IMG/VR virus record: IMGVR_UViG_3300027763_000128
Location: 1 to 36,642 of that record
DNA: 36,642 nucleotides
Strand: one strand, 5' to 3'
Source of the DNA: a virus
Below are positions 12,774-21,004 of the stretch, in pieces. Position 1 is the stretch's first letter, and every line of letters starts with the position of its first letter. Made by a program: the position numbers and the translations under genes. The notes under the pieces were generated by a model that made no database searches, was not told the origin of the DNA, and saw only the letters and a list, made by a program, of their open reading frames with translations.

Positions 12774-13008
12774 CGGCACTTGGGTCAAATAGTTCACTAT
12801 ACATCTCATCTACACACATATCAATAATCTTAAAACAACGAGTTAAGATGCGGTTCTTCATTGCTCTACCATCTGCCGTCATTGGGTCAAGTTCTTGTAC
12901 TGCCGATATTGCCCAGTAACTATTGGTAATGTATTCACTATTCGTAGTGAACTCCACGATACCATCAGCAAATAATTCTTCTTCTTTTTCTATTTCTTCT
13001 TTTGCCAT
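12766..13008 (-). CDS. Hypothetical acidic protein
   Basis: 80 residues beginning MAKEEIEKEEELFADG. A start 78 nt upstream (13086) would lie deep in the metallophosphoesterase gene; the ATG at 13008 sits one base after that gene's TAA and is preferred. Strongly acidic N-terminus, then a helical domain (YWAISAVQELDPM, RCFKIIDMCVDEMYSELFD). No family recognised. Confidence 0.6.
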   Translation of the reverse strand: MAKEEIEKEEELFADGIVEFTTNSEYITNSYWAISAVQELDPMTADGRAMKNRILTRCFKIIDMCVDEMYSELFDPSADD

Positions 13009-13009
13009 A

Positions 13010-13984
13010 TTACAATACTTTGCCGTTATAGATTCTAAAGTTACGCAATGTATATTCCTTTTCATCGTGCAAATCAATGATTGCAAATCCGTGATTCCAT
13101 TTGTTGATGGGCAACCATTTCGGAGTTAATCCGCATAAACATCCAATTGACCAAGTTGTAATAATCTTACGGAAGATATCAGGCTCAGTATGTTCGCTTG
13201 TTGTGTGGCAATCACCTTTAACGCACGAATGTTTAGCTTGTAAAAACAATCCTCTCGCAGCGTTCACAGGATTGAATACACCCCTTCCAAATTCGTGTCC
13301 GTGAATGAAAGGCAATCCATTCATAACTACCAATCTCTTATCACGAATAATCTCTACATCAGGAATCCTTCGCTTAATAATTGCCTCAAGACTGAACTCT
13401 TCAACTCCTACTAACTCGTGCGCTTTTTGATACAAGAATGAATCGTATCTTTCCTCGTGGTTGCCAAACTTGAAGTATATCTTGCACTTAAACGTCTGAC
13501 GGATAACTTCAATAAACTCATTCAACATCTCCAATTCCTCGCTAAATCTTTTCTTGCGAGGGTCTTTCATAAAGTAGCTTAACTGATGAAAATCAAGCAA
13601 ATCACCATTGATGAAAACAAAGTCAGGTTTCTCTTTTACGGCATAATCAAAACAAGCGGTAATGGCTTCATTGTTCTGATAGGGAAGATGCACATCATTA
13701 ATAATTAATCCTTTCTTATGTCCTGTTAAGTGATACACCTCAAACGATTCCTCATCAGATGCAGGTAACTTATATGGATTCATTGGTCTTGCGCCTTCTA
13801 CTTTATGAGTAACTTTAATATTGGTACTATTCTTACCTTCAATTGCACGAAGTACACTTCTTGCATCTTCAACATCTCTAAAGGTTAGATTGTTGGCATT
13901 GTACATAATACGAGCAAGTTTGGTGGTTGGCATCTCCATTCCGTATTCGTCTCGGAACTTCCTTGCAATGTTTGCTTTTGTCAT
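13010..13984 (-). CDS. Calcineurin-like metallophosphoesterase
   Basis: 324 residues. The phosphoesterase domain (about 90-310) has all metal-binding motifs: NDVHLP (D97, H99), NGDLLDFH (D128), FGNHEERY (174-177 GNHE), IHGHEFG (228-230) and GDCH (257-260). The first 65 residues contain a basic helix-turn-helix-like segment (NIARKFRDEYGM...TTKLARIMYNANNLT) that may bring the enzyme to DNA. Phage members may act on nucleotides, DNA ends or nucleic acid phosphates; the substrate cannot be told from sequence. ACACAA precedes the start. It is the first gene after the late terminator. Confidence 0.85.
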   Translation of the reverse strand: MTKANIARKFRDEYGMEMPTTKLARIMYNANNLTFRDVEDARSVLRAIEGKNSTNIKVTHKVEGARPMNPYKLPASDEESFEVYHLTGHKKGLIINDVHLPYQNNEAITACFDYAVKEKPDFVFINGDLLDFHQLSYFMKDPRKKRFSEELEMLNEFIEVIRQTFKCKIYFKFGNHEERYDSFLYQKAHELVGVEEFSLEAIIKRRIPDVEIIRDKRLVVMNGLPFIHGHEFGRGVFNPVNAARGLFLQAKHSCVKGDCHTTSEHTEPDIFRKIITTWSIGCLCGLTPKWLPINKWNHGFAIIDLHDEKEYTLRNFRIYNGKVL

Positions 13985-14003
13985 TTGTGTATTTTAAAGT
14001 GAA

Positions 14004-14029
14004 AAGGGTGACGTATATACGCCACCCTT
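14004..14029 (-). terminator. Long hairpin terminator of the late operon
   Basis: AAGGGTG-a-CGTAT / ATACG-c-CACCCTT is a near-perfect 13-bp hairpin with one mismatch, followed on the minus strand by TTTTCACTTT. It lies just after the holin-like gene and just before the early metallophosphoesterase gene, so it divides the late (structural and lysis) operon from the early genes. Confidence 0.75.
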
Positions 14030-14040
14030 ATAAGTCATTA

Positions 14041-14256
14041 CTACTTGTTTCCGTAAGCCTTGTATGCTGGGTTTATCCAATTAATCAACACAGGTAAGTT
14101 TGCCACTATTCCTGCTGTCAATAATTTCTTAACCATAACCATATCAAAACTGAATAAATCGTGACCATTGGATAACTCAACAAGCCACAAAGATAGGATG
14201 ATTGTTGCGAATCCTTTTACGAATGTTCCAAACGGAGTTGTTAATGCTTTTTTCAT
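14041..14256 (-). CDS. Putative holin (two membrane segments)
   Basis: 71 residues with two hydrophobic segments (about 12-27, FVKGFATIILSLWLVEL, and about 43-60, KLLTAGIVANLPVLINWI), basic N-terminus (MKKA) and charged C-terminus (YKAYGNK): the class II holin layout. Placed two genes after the lysozyme and directly before the late terminator. It would form the membrane lesion that lets the lysozyme reach the wall. Its ATG overlaps the preceding small gene's TGA by ATGA. Confidence 0.65.
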   Translation of the reverse strand: MKKALTTPFGTFVKGFATIILSLWLVELSNGHDLFSFDMVMVKKLLTAGIVANLPVLINWINPAYKAYGNK

Positions 14257-14432
14257 TTTTTTGTTATTTTAATAAATGGCAATATTACCAAAAGTCCTTT
14301 CACAAGTCCTCTCCAAAGTTTACCTCCGAAGGTTCTTGATGGTGTTGATGCAAGTTGATTAGCGACTATCGAAGCCTCATTGACTATAATGTCTTTCCCT
14401 TCTTGCGTAATGTTTACTTTAATGTCTGACAT
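14253..14432 (-). CDS. Small lysis-region protein
   Basis: 59 residues beginning MSDIKVNITQEGKDIIVNEA. The end (LWRGLVKGLLVILPFIKITKK) is hydrophobic and flanked by Lys/Arg, a likely short membrane segment. Between lysozyme and putative holin, overlapping the latter, so probably part of the lysis cassette; exact role unknown. Confidence 0.6.
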   Translation of the reverse strand: MSDIKVNITQEGKDIIVNEASIVANQLASTPSRTFGGKLWRGLVKGLLVILPFIKITKK

Positions 14433-14451
14433 ATCGTTATGTTGTTGATGA

Positions 14452-14895
14452 CTATGAAAAATACATATCTGCTTCTGCCTTGCGCCTTCGTGTTAAGCCT
14501 TTTTCAAATGAACTACCCTTATTTACCCACTTCATAAACTCCGTACGGATCGTTGCATCTGATGGATTAGCGTTTACTTTCTTGAGTAGCGTTGACTTGT
14601 CAAGATTACCTAACCCAAGATTATAACTGAACGATACCAACGCATCAAACATACCTTGCGTCACCGATGCGCCAACTCGCTTGTTCACTCCATACTCAAA
14701 GCTAATTAATATCGTATCAAATAACTCATCAGCACGTTGCTGAGTAAGTACATCACCCTTCTTAACTCGGATGCCGTTCTCGTATTGCGTATTACCCCAA
14801 CCGATTGTCCAAATAGCCTTACTATCTTGATACGCTTGTAGACGGCAAGATTCAAAGGTTTGGATTAGTTTGATTCCGACTTGTGATACTTTCAT
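14452..14895 (-). CDS. Endolysin, GH24 lysozyme
   Basis: 147 residues, the usual size for a T4/P21-type lysozyme. The catalytic triad spacing is intact: E15 (IQTFES), D24 (AYQDS) and T30 (IWTIGWGNT), i.e. Glu-x8-Asp-x5-Thr as in T4. The later GMFDALVSFSYNLG and FMKWVNKGS...GLTRRRKAEADMY blocks are also typical. It cleaves the peptidoglycan glycan strand. No signal peptide, so it depends on a holin. Start overlaps the previous stop by one base; stop is TAG. Confidence 0.95.
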   Translation of the reverse strand: MKVSQVGIKLIQTFESCRLQAYQDSKAIWTIGWGNTQYENGIRVKKGDVLTQQRADELFDTILISFEYGVNKRVGASVTQGMFDALVSFSYNLGLGNLDKSTLLKKVNANPSDATIRTEFMKWVNKGSSFEKGLTRRRKAEADMYFS

Positions 14896-15236
14896 TACTT
14901 ACGGATTGATTTAACTCTTCTACCTAAATGTTCTTGATACAAATCACCTTCCTTAAAGTCTTTGATTTGCTCAATGATACACTCCATCACTTTAGCTGAC
15001 CTATCCATCATCAAAGATTGTCTATCAATGCTACGAGTATTGGTTTCAATGATGCCATACATCTTCACTCTATCTTCTTCCATAATACGCTTCACTTCAG
15101 CACGAAGTACATCGAGTTCATTCATTGTACGTTCGGTAAACTTATCGTATCTCTTCCATAGTATGTAACCACAAAATGCCAACACACCTACAAGTGTGCT
15201 TTGTTTTAACATCTCTTCTATCAGTTTAGTTTCCAT
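14895..15236 (-). CDS. Membrane-anchored coiled-coil protein of the lysis cassette
   Basis: 113 residues. One membrane span near the N-terminus (about 13-28, STLVGVLAFCGYILW), then a long charged helix with heptads (RTMNELDVLRAEVKRIMEED...). Position directly upstream of the lysozyme suggests a holin-like or spanin-like role; the single anchor and long coiled coil favour a periplasm- or cytoplasm-spanning helper. No specific family recognised. Confidence 0.65.
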   Translation of the reverse strand: METKLIEEMLKQSTLVGVLAFCGYILWKRYDKFTERTMNELDVLRAEVKRIMEEDRVKMYGIIETNTRSIDRQSLMMDRSAKVMECIIEQIKDFKEGDLYQEHLGRRVKSIRK

Positions 15237-15418
15237 TGCTTTATATCAACTTTTGCTTTTATTTTATTATTCAAGGTTAGGTGTTGAATCAATCCAAAGA
15301 CCATCTCCGCTTTACTTTCCACATCATCTCCAAGTATGGCATCGGCTTCGATATGAGCAATGTACAACTGCTTCAAATCTTCGTAAGTGCCAGTCCAAGT
15401 GATGGTGATTAGGTTCAT
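15221..15418 (-). CDS. Small hypothetical protein
   Basis: 65 residues beginning MNLITITWTGTYEDLKQLY; soluble, mixed alpha/beta. It begins 3 nt after the lectin gene's stop and overlaps the next gene by 16 nt. It lies at the boundary of fibre and lysis genes; function unknown. Confidence 0.6.
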   Translation of the reverse strand: MNLITITWTGTYEDLKQLYIAHIEADAILGDDVESKAEMVFGLIQHLTLNNKIKAKVDIKQWKLN

Positions 15419-15421
15419 CGG

Positions 15422-16153
15422 TTATCGTGCGCTTTGTTGAATTTTGTTATACTCCTCAACATATATGTTTTTAACTTCAGTCGGTGTCAAAGGTCTATTG
15501 TAAAGTTCAACAAATTTAATGTAACTATCATTTGATACTGTTGCTATACCCTTTCCTATTCTAAGAGTAGTATTAGCAGGATTTTGTAATGATATAGGTA
15601 TAGTTCCTGTCATTGAGCCATTTATATTAATTGCATTGACATACAACTTAATTCTATCTGACGCAGTTGCTTGTGTGCCATCATATACTCCTACAAAATG
15701 TCTCCAAATTGATGCACTTGAAAATCCAGTAGTTACCATAGATGTTGTTGTGACACCTGTAATTATTGCCATTTGAAAATTACCACCAGATGTATTTTGA
15801 ATATTCCAAACACCTAATGATGCTGAAATATCTAAAGCAGCTATTAAAGCTGCTGAAGTAATTGTATTTCTTTTTGCCCAAAATGATATTGTAAATTTAT
15901 TTGTTAAATTTTTAAAAGATAATTGATTTGTAGATTCATAAAATGTATTTAAATTATTACAATATGCCGAAGCGTTGACAATATATGGATTTCCTTGACC
16001 TACCAACTTATCACCTCCTTTCATATCAAGTAATACATTACCTGTTTGCTGTGTCATAGGATAATAAGCTACAAGCGAAGAACGATTTAGCATAGATACA
16101 CCAAACGAACTCAATACCAATACCATCAATACTACCGCAAATCCTCTTATCAT
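15422..16153 (-). CDS. LamG-type lectin with signal peptide
   Basis: 243 residues. The N-terminus MIRGFAVVLMVLVLSSFGVS is a signal peptide or anchor. Residues about 65-230 form a concanavalin-like LamG domain: FKNLTNKFTISFWAKRN, WRHFVGVYDGT, IKLYVNAININGS, TLRIGKG and the end motif YIKFVELYNRPLTPTEVKNIY. Such domains bind glycans and are common in phage tips for receptor contact. The odd point is the export signal on a gene in the tail-fibre cluster. It overlaps the preceding secreted-protein gene by ATGA. Confidence 0.8.
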   Translation of the reverse strand: MIRGFAVVLMVLVLSSFGVSMLNRSSLVAYYPMTQQTGNVLLDMKGGDKLVGQGNPYIVNASAYCNNLNTFYESTNQLSFKNLTNKFTISFWAKRNTITSAALIAALDISASLGVWNIQNTSGGNFQMAIITGVTTTSMVTTGFSSASIWRHFVGVYDGTQATASDRIKLYVNAININGSMTGTIPISLQNPANTTLRIGKGIATVSNDSYIKFVELYNRPLTPTEVKNIYVEEYNKIQQSAR

Positions 16154-16590
16154 AACGAATCTATTTTAGGTGAAAGTTGCCAAGTATTATTGATGTAAGA
16201 TTCTCCAATAGTAGAATCATAAACTTCTAAATTAGCTACGAATGTTGCCATCTTTGATGTTAAATCATTGAATCTATTTACCAACGCAGTTCTAATTTGA
16301 GTCTTAGTAGTTGTAGGCGCAATCGATTCTTCTTGTACAATGTACGCATATTTACTTCCTGCAATCGAATCAACTCTTGTTATGTTATACTTGTTAGCGT
16401 ATGACATTATAATACGATTACATTGAGCAGAACTCCCAAGTGGATTTGGGATGGCTATGCGATAACCTGCTCTTATAACACAATACCCTTGAGATTGGTA
16501 TCTATCAATAGACAATACTCTAATTGTCTCAACTTGTCCGAATGATGTAAATGAAGCCAACATCAAGGCTATGAATAATAGTTTTTTCAT
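16150..16590 (-). CDS. Secreted hypothetical protein in the fibre cluster
   Basis: 146 residues. A clear signal peptide MKKLLFIALMLASFTSFG followed by Q, the common Bacteroidetes cleavage context. The mature part is mixed, with two cysteines (CVIRAGYR, AQCNRIIM) that could form a disulphide. No family recognised. Between two other signal-bearing genes and coupled by one-base and ATGA overlaps. Confidence 0.65.
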   Translation of the reverse strand: MKKLLFIALMLASFTSFGQVETIRVLSIDRYQSQGYCVIRAGYRIAIPNPLGSSAQCNRIIMSYANKYNITRVDSIAGSKYAYIVQEESIAPTTTKTQIRTALVNRFNDLTSKMATFVANLEVYDSTIGESYINNTWQLSPKIDSL

Positions 16591-18488
16591 TATCGTTGTA
16601 CTTTGTTTATAGGTGAATAATTGACTACGTTACCACTTGCAGATACGGCTGCACCAGAAAAATTTACTATTATGATACTAAACCCATCAGGCATCACATT
16701 ACCAAAAGCATTACTTAGTAAAAAGTTATCTTGACAAACTTGATTCTGAGTAGTATAACTCAACACACCAAGCAATCGTAAGTTATTAGGTGATGCAATT
16801 GTACTTGCCCCTTGTGCGCCTGTTGGTAATGTTGTTGTACCTTGTGATGCTGCATACCAGTTCGTTCCATCAAAATAAAATGGACATATATATACATACA
16901 CCGCTTTGTCATTTGCAGGTGCTGTATTAGCCATTGTTAGTTTAACATTAATCTTGTAATCTACCGCTTTACGAACATTGTTACGAACCGAATCTGATTG
17001 CCATCCAACCGTTGCACTTGAAGCAAGACTATTCAAACTCGTAACTGTCATACTTGTTGATGACCACGTTGAATCAAAAATAGCAGTTGCACCTGCGGTA
17101 GCGGTTATACTACCTGATATTGCCACCGTATCCGTTGTAGATTTAAGTCTTGTGAATGACACCGCTTGTGTGGTTGGAAAGTTACTTACCTTAAATGTGC
17201 CTCGCTGTGTAGCACTATCTACCTGAACTGCAAAAGTACCTGCATTAGTTACTGCGTGACTACCAACTGTAAGAGTGCCTCCTAACTTACTATTGATACC
17301 TGCTATGTTAGTACTATCAGTTGCATCAAGATTTGCAATAAGTGTATCCGTTGATGATTTTAAACGAGTAAATGATACTGGTTGTGTAGTTTGCCAAAAT
17401 GTACCTGTAACTGGTGTAGATGGCATTGTAGCTATTGATACTGGTTGTGTTGCCTGATAAAATGTTCCACTTACCGCTTGTGTAGCAGGGAAGTTGCTAA
17501 TCTTTATAGTACCTCTTTGTGTTGTACTATCTAATGTTGTAGTAACACTACCACTTACTGCTTGAGTAGTTGGAAAATTGCTCACTTTAATAGTTGTTCT
17601 GCTTAACGATGCACTATCGTTGGTGATGGTTGGATTGACTAATAACTTAACACCAAGTCTACTATCCGTAGTACTATCGTGTCCGATTACTTTTATTGTA
17701 CTTCTTTGTGTAGCACTATCCAATGTAGCCTCAACCGTTAATGCGCCTGATGGGTTAACTTTAACGTCAACATATCCACCACCACCTCCTGTTGTCAAGC
17801 CGTGCATAACCGCATTCACAACTAATCCTGTATCTGCCGATACTACTTGTGTGCCTAATGTTTTCTTAGCCACACCTGATATGGTTGTGTTAACATTACC
17901 TGATAATGATACAGGTTGTGTAGCAGGGAAGTTGCTAACTTGAATTGTACCTCTATATTTAATTGAATCAGTAGCCGATGCTATAGTATTTACACTAAAA
18001 GCAGTATTATCTGATGCTATTGTTACTCGTTGTGAACCTGTACCTGTTACCCCATTGCCCATTAATGGAGTTATACCATTTATCTGAGATATATTACTAC
18101 TTGCATTAGATGGAGGTGTTGTAGTTATAGTTCCACTTATAGGTTGTGTTGTTTGCCAAAATGTACCGCTTACTGCTTGTGTAACAGGAAAGTTATTAAT
18201 CTTTATTGTACTACGTTGCGTTGTACTATCCAATGTTGTAGTAACACCTGTACCTAATTTGGCAAGGTTAACCGAATCTTGGTACATACGTCTGTAGATG
18301 CTATCTGACTTTAATTTCATAGCTGATAGGTAAACACGAGATGCACTATCTGATACTTTCAATGCAACGGAATCTACCATCACAGTTCCTGTAAGTCCGT
18401 TATTCTTCTTGCCAGTTATCTGACCTCCATTTTGTGCTATTGCACTTGTTGTTAGTAGCACTAATAGTGCCGTAATGATTCTCCTCAT
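16590..18488 (-). CDS. Repeat-rich tail fibre-like protein with signal peptide
   Basis: 632 residues. Signal peptide MRRIITALLVLLTTSAIAQ at the N-terminus. The central part is built from degenerate repeats: five NFPxTQ motifs (at about 99, 186, 304, 332, 436), usually in the context IKVSNFPATQAVSGTFWQTTQ and linked to LDSTTQRSTIK segments; the repeats are visible at DNA level too, which favours recombination. This beta-repeat style is typical of trimeric phage fibres. The C-terminal 170 residues are unique (GWQSDSVRN..., NFSGAAVSASGNVV) and likely the tip. Very Ser/Thr rich, few Cys. Receptor binding is inferred. Confidence 0.75.
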   Translation of the reverse strand: MRRIITALLVLLTTSAIAQNGGQITGKKNNGLTGTVMVDSVALKVSDSASRVYLSAMKLKSDSIYRRMYQDSVNLAKLGTGVTTTLDSTTQRSTIKINNFPVTQAVSGTFWQTTQPISGTITTTPPSNASSNISQINGITPLMGNGVTGTGSQRVTIASDNTAFSVNTIASATDSIKYRGTIQVSNFPATQPVSLSGNVNTTISGVAKKTLGTQVVSADTGLVVNAVMHGLTTGGGGGYVDVKVNPSGALTVEATLDSATQRSTIKVIGHDSTTDSRLGVKLLVNPTITNDSASLSRTTIKVSNFPTTQAVSGSVTTTLDSTTQRGTIKISNFPATQAVSGTFYQATQPVSIATMPSTPVTGTFWQTTQPVSFTRLKSSTDTLIANLDATDSTNIAGINSKLGGTLTVGSHAVTNAGTFAVQVDSATQRGTFKVSNFPTTQAVSFTRLKSTTDTVAISGSITATAGATAIFDSTWSSTSMTVTSLNSLASSATVGWQSDSVRNNVRKAVDYKINVKLTMANTAPANDKAVYVYICPFYFDGTNWYAASQGTTTLPTGAQGASTIASPNNLRLLGVLSYTTQNQVCQDNFLLSNAFGNVMPDGFSIIIVNFSGAAVSASGNVVNYSPINKVQR

Positions 18489-18489
18489 A

Positions 18490-19092
18490 TTATTGTGTTC
18501 TTATTAATTTACTTCCTATTTTAGTATATACAGTTGTCCATTGACCAAGTATTTCAGTTATTACGTTTGAACCACCTGAATCATATACAGTACCTCCTGT
18601 AAACGATAGATGCCAATCATCGTAATTCTCCTCAATGATGAACATTACTTGCGTTGTTATGCTACCTATGTTAACCAATCTATTGGCAGATAATGTGTGA
18701 GCAGGTAAGTAATACCTTCTATCGTTAACTGCCGTAAAATTAGCATCAGTTATAGTTACATCAGTCCAAGTTGAACCACCACTACCTCCTGACATTGTAA
18801 ATAAATATACCCAAGCCCCTGATTGTTGTTCGTACACATATCCGTTTGTTGTACGGATATAGTAATCGTGGTTATTGTATAATGTTGTTGGTGCAGCAGA
18901 ACCATTGTATATTCTCGATCCATCAATGGCAAGATATTGTAACGTAGTCCAATCATCAGTTGCGTTACCAATCTTCATCTTGGCAGCAGGTGAGGCATCC
19001 GTTTCTATACCCAACTCGCCATCGGCAAGTGTTGGATTAGCAGAAGTCCAATTAGCACCTAAGTCTCTTCGTATTTGTATTATGTTAGCCAT
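18490..19092 (-). CDS. Tail fibre protein with Mtd N-terminal-like domain
   Basis: 200 residues. The N-terminus (IQIRRDLGANWTSANPTLAD, then GELGIETD...KMKIGN) matches the major tropism determinant N-terminal / hyaluronidase-like module by which many phage fibres attach. The rest is a Gly/Thr-rich beta region (DYYIRTTNGYVYEQQSGAWV). It is probably a short fibre or an adaptor between the baseplate and the longer repeat fibre encoded next. A GGAGGT lies 8 nt before the ATG. Confidence 0.8.
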   Translation of the reverse strand: MANIIQIRRDLGANWTSANPTLADGELGIETDASPAAKMKIGNATDDWTTLQYLAIDGSRIYNGSAAPTTLYNNHDYYIRTTNGYVYEQQSGAWVYLFTMSGGSGGSTWTDVTITDANFTAVNDRRYYLPAHTLSANRLVNIGSITTQVMFIIEENYDDWHLSFTGGTVYDSGGSNVITEILGQWTTVYTKIGSKLIRTQ

Positions 19093-19313
19093 TATGCGTT
19101 ACCTCCATCTACTTTTTGTGTTATTAAATATCTGCTATTCGCATCGCCTCCATCAATATCGTTATTACTTACATAGGTCATAAAATCTTCTTTGCTTATA
19201 CTTATATCATCTCCGTTATTAGCTTTCATAAGTATGTTATACTCATCTTCAACGGTTGTTACTTGTAACCTATTGCTATAACGCTTTCTATTTCCTATTG
19301 GTAGTAGTGCCAT
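19092..19313 (-). CDS. Small tail-region hypothetical protein
   Basis: 73 residues beginning MALLPIGNRKRYSNRLQVTT. Acidic centre, no recognised domain. One-base overlaps with both neighbours (a distal tail gene and a fibre gene) suggest a small tail or connector component. Confidence 0.6.
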   Translation of the reverse strand: MALLPIGNRKRYSNRLQVTTVEDEYNILMKANNGDDISISKEDFMTYVSNNDIDGGDANSRYLITQKVDGGNA

Positions 19314-21004
19314 TAGTCGGTAGTTAAAGTTGTTATAAGTGATTTAATGGTAGACTTAAACAAGTTAATGCCCTGTGTATTACTTGGAGGTGCAGATGGT
19401 GTTTGACCATTCAAAAGTATTGTACAAGAGGAATGAAGCCTTGTCCTTGCATCGTATAGGTTCATTATGATACTATCTATCATAGATGAAGATAACTTCT
19501 GATATCGTAAATCAAATTCTCTAAGACCTGTCATATACTTAAACATACTTCCAATAGTATTAATACCTAATGAATTTGGTAACTTAAAATTTGTACATCC
19601 AATAGGTAAATCACCATCAATTTCGCTTATTGTTACATTTGTTGTAAGGTCCTCATAAGTCTTTGCGTTACTTGTAAATATAAACATATCCCTTGTTTTG
19701 TTTATTGCAAACGAAGTGGCTATTGGTGTAGTACTTGGTGTTGTTGCCAATGCAGTTTTGTTAACTGATGCCGTACCATCTGAATACGCAACTGCATAAA
19801 AGTTGCTACTTGCAGGTGCTGAAACATCAAACTCAAAATCTCCAGTTCCAACGCATCTAAATCTTATTCCGTAAGCTAACGTATTAGCTGTTGTAAGCGT
19901 TGTTGTACCTATGCTTGTAGTTATAGAGTTAAGTACAAACACAAGTTTATTGTTGTAATCTTCTGCCCAATAACCATAAGTAAGCAAGTACGTTGCGTTC
20001 AAGTAGTCTAAGAAATTACGCTTACCTTTGAACATACGTCTTACGTTAACTGATGCGTTATTAATTGTCATAGTCTCAATCCAAAAATAATTCGTCTGAG
20101 GCATAGCACCGACTACATACGATTTCTTTTGAACTATATCTAATGTTGCCGTATTATATCTTTCTCGCAACTTGATAGTATACATATTCAAAGGCTTACC
20201 TGCTTCTTTCTTAGATTCTAATTTAGCACCTTCTGCTCTTGTGTAAGCAATACCATCAATCATAAGAGTATCGGTCAACAAGGCACGTTCTATGATGTCT
20301 GCGTACCATTGTGGAATACCTTTACTACCACCAAGTGTTAACTCAAACGTGCGATACGGAATCCCTGATACCATCTCTACATTCATAGGTTGGTCTTCGT
20401 ATACATTGAACTTACTTTCGTTAGTTACATCAGTAATACATCCGTGAACTCGTATTTGTGGTATGTAAGCGGAAGTAGGGTATATAACCGATTGGTCATT
20501 GAATGAGTTGTAGTAATCTATTCTAACCGTCTTAATGTGAACTTGCTTAACGTAGAATGGCTCAAAGATAATATAAGTCCTATCGTTGGATGCAGGAAGA
20601 TGATACACCGATAAGAAGTACTTACCTTCGTTGATATTCCACAATGGAAGTGTAATGGTGTACAAGGTGTTACTACCGACTACCATAGAACCTACTGAAA
20701 TTGAAACACCTGTATCCGATCCATTGCTATCAAGCAACTTAATATGGTCATAAAAGCCTGATGTATTATCGCTACCTATCCATTGAACTCTGATTGTATC
20801 TGATTGCTGAAATGGTTGAACGTAAGGTTGTTTTTGCTCATATTCCTTTAAAGTTCGATAATACCAATCTGAATCTATGTTACGATAGTTATAAGAAGGA
20901 TTGAAGGCTTGATATAGTATAGTTCCTGCGTCTGAGTTCAGTTTATCACTTTGCCATATTGCCCTAAGTGGATTGAGTAAAGGTATTTCAAATATGTTTG
21001 CCAT
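19313..21004 (-). CDS. Distal tail/baseplate protein
   Basis: 563 residues beginning MANIFEIPLLNPLRAIWQSD. Mostly beta-rich: an Ig-like part (DTIRVQWIGSDNTSGFYDHI, YFLSVYHLPASNDRTYIIFE) in the first 160 residues, then a longer middle, then a Thr/Ser-rich C-terminal third with leucine-patterned TNFKLPNSLGINTIGSMFKY that looks like leucine-rich repeat turns. No named family is recognised. Between the two larger tail genes, it probably builds the tail tip. Confidence 0.65.
   Translation of the reverse strand: MANIFEIPLLNPLRAIWQSDKLNSDAGTILYQAFNPSYNYRNIDSDWYYRTLKEYEQKQPYVQPFQQSDTIRVQWIGSDNTSGFYDHIKLLDSNGSDTGVSISVGSMVVGSNTLYTITLPLWNINEGKYFLSVYHLPASNDRTYIIFEPFYVKQVHIKTVRIDYYNSFNDQSVIYPTSAYIPQIRVHGCITDVTNESKFNVYEDQPMNVEMVSGIPYRTFELTLGGSKGIPQWYADIIERALLTDTLMIDGIAYTRAEGAKLESKKEAGKPLNMYTIKLRERYNTATLDIVQKKSYVVGAMPQTNYFWIETMTINNASVNVRRMFKGKRNFLDYLNATYLLTYGYWAEDYNNKLVFVLNSITTSIGTTTLTTANTLAYGIRFRCVGTGDFEFDVSAPASSNFYAVAYSDGTASVNKTALATTPSTTPIATSFAINKTRDMFIFTSNAKTYEDLTTNVTISEIDGDLPIGCTNFKLPNSLGINTIGSMFKYMTGLREFDLRYQKLSSSMIDSIIMNLYDARTRLHSSCTILLNGQTPSAPPSNTQGINLFKSTIKSLITTLTTD

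Noticed and set aside
17578-17943. 121-residue plus-strand frame opposite the repeat fibre
   Set aside because: Open only because of the biased Ser/Thr-rich fibre codons on the other strand; product is low-complexity Val/Leu/Thr.
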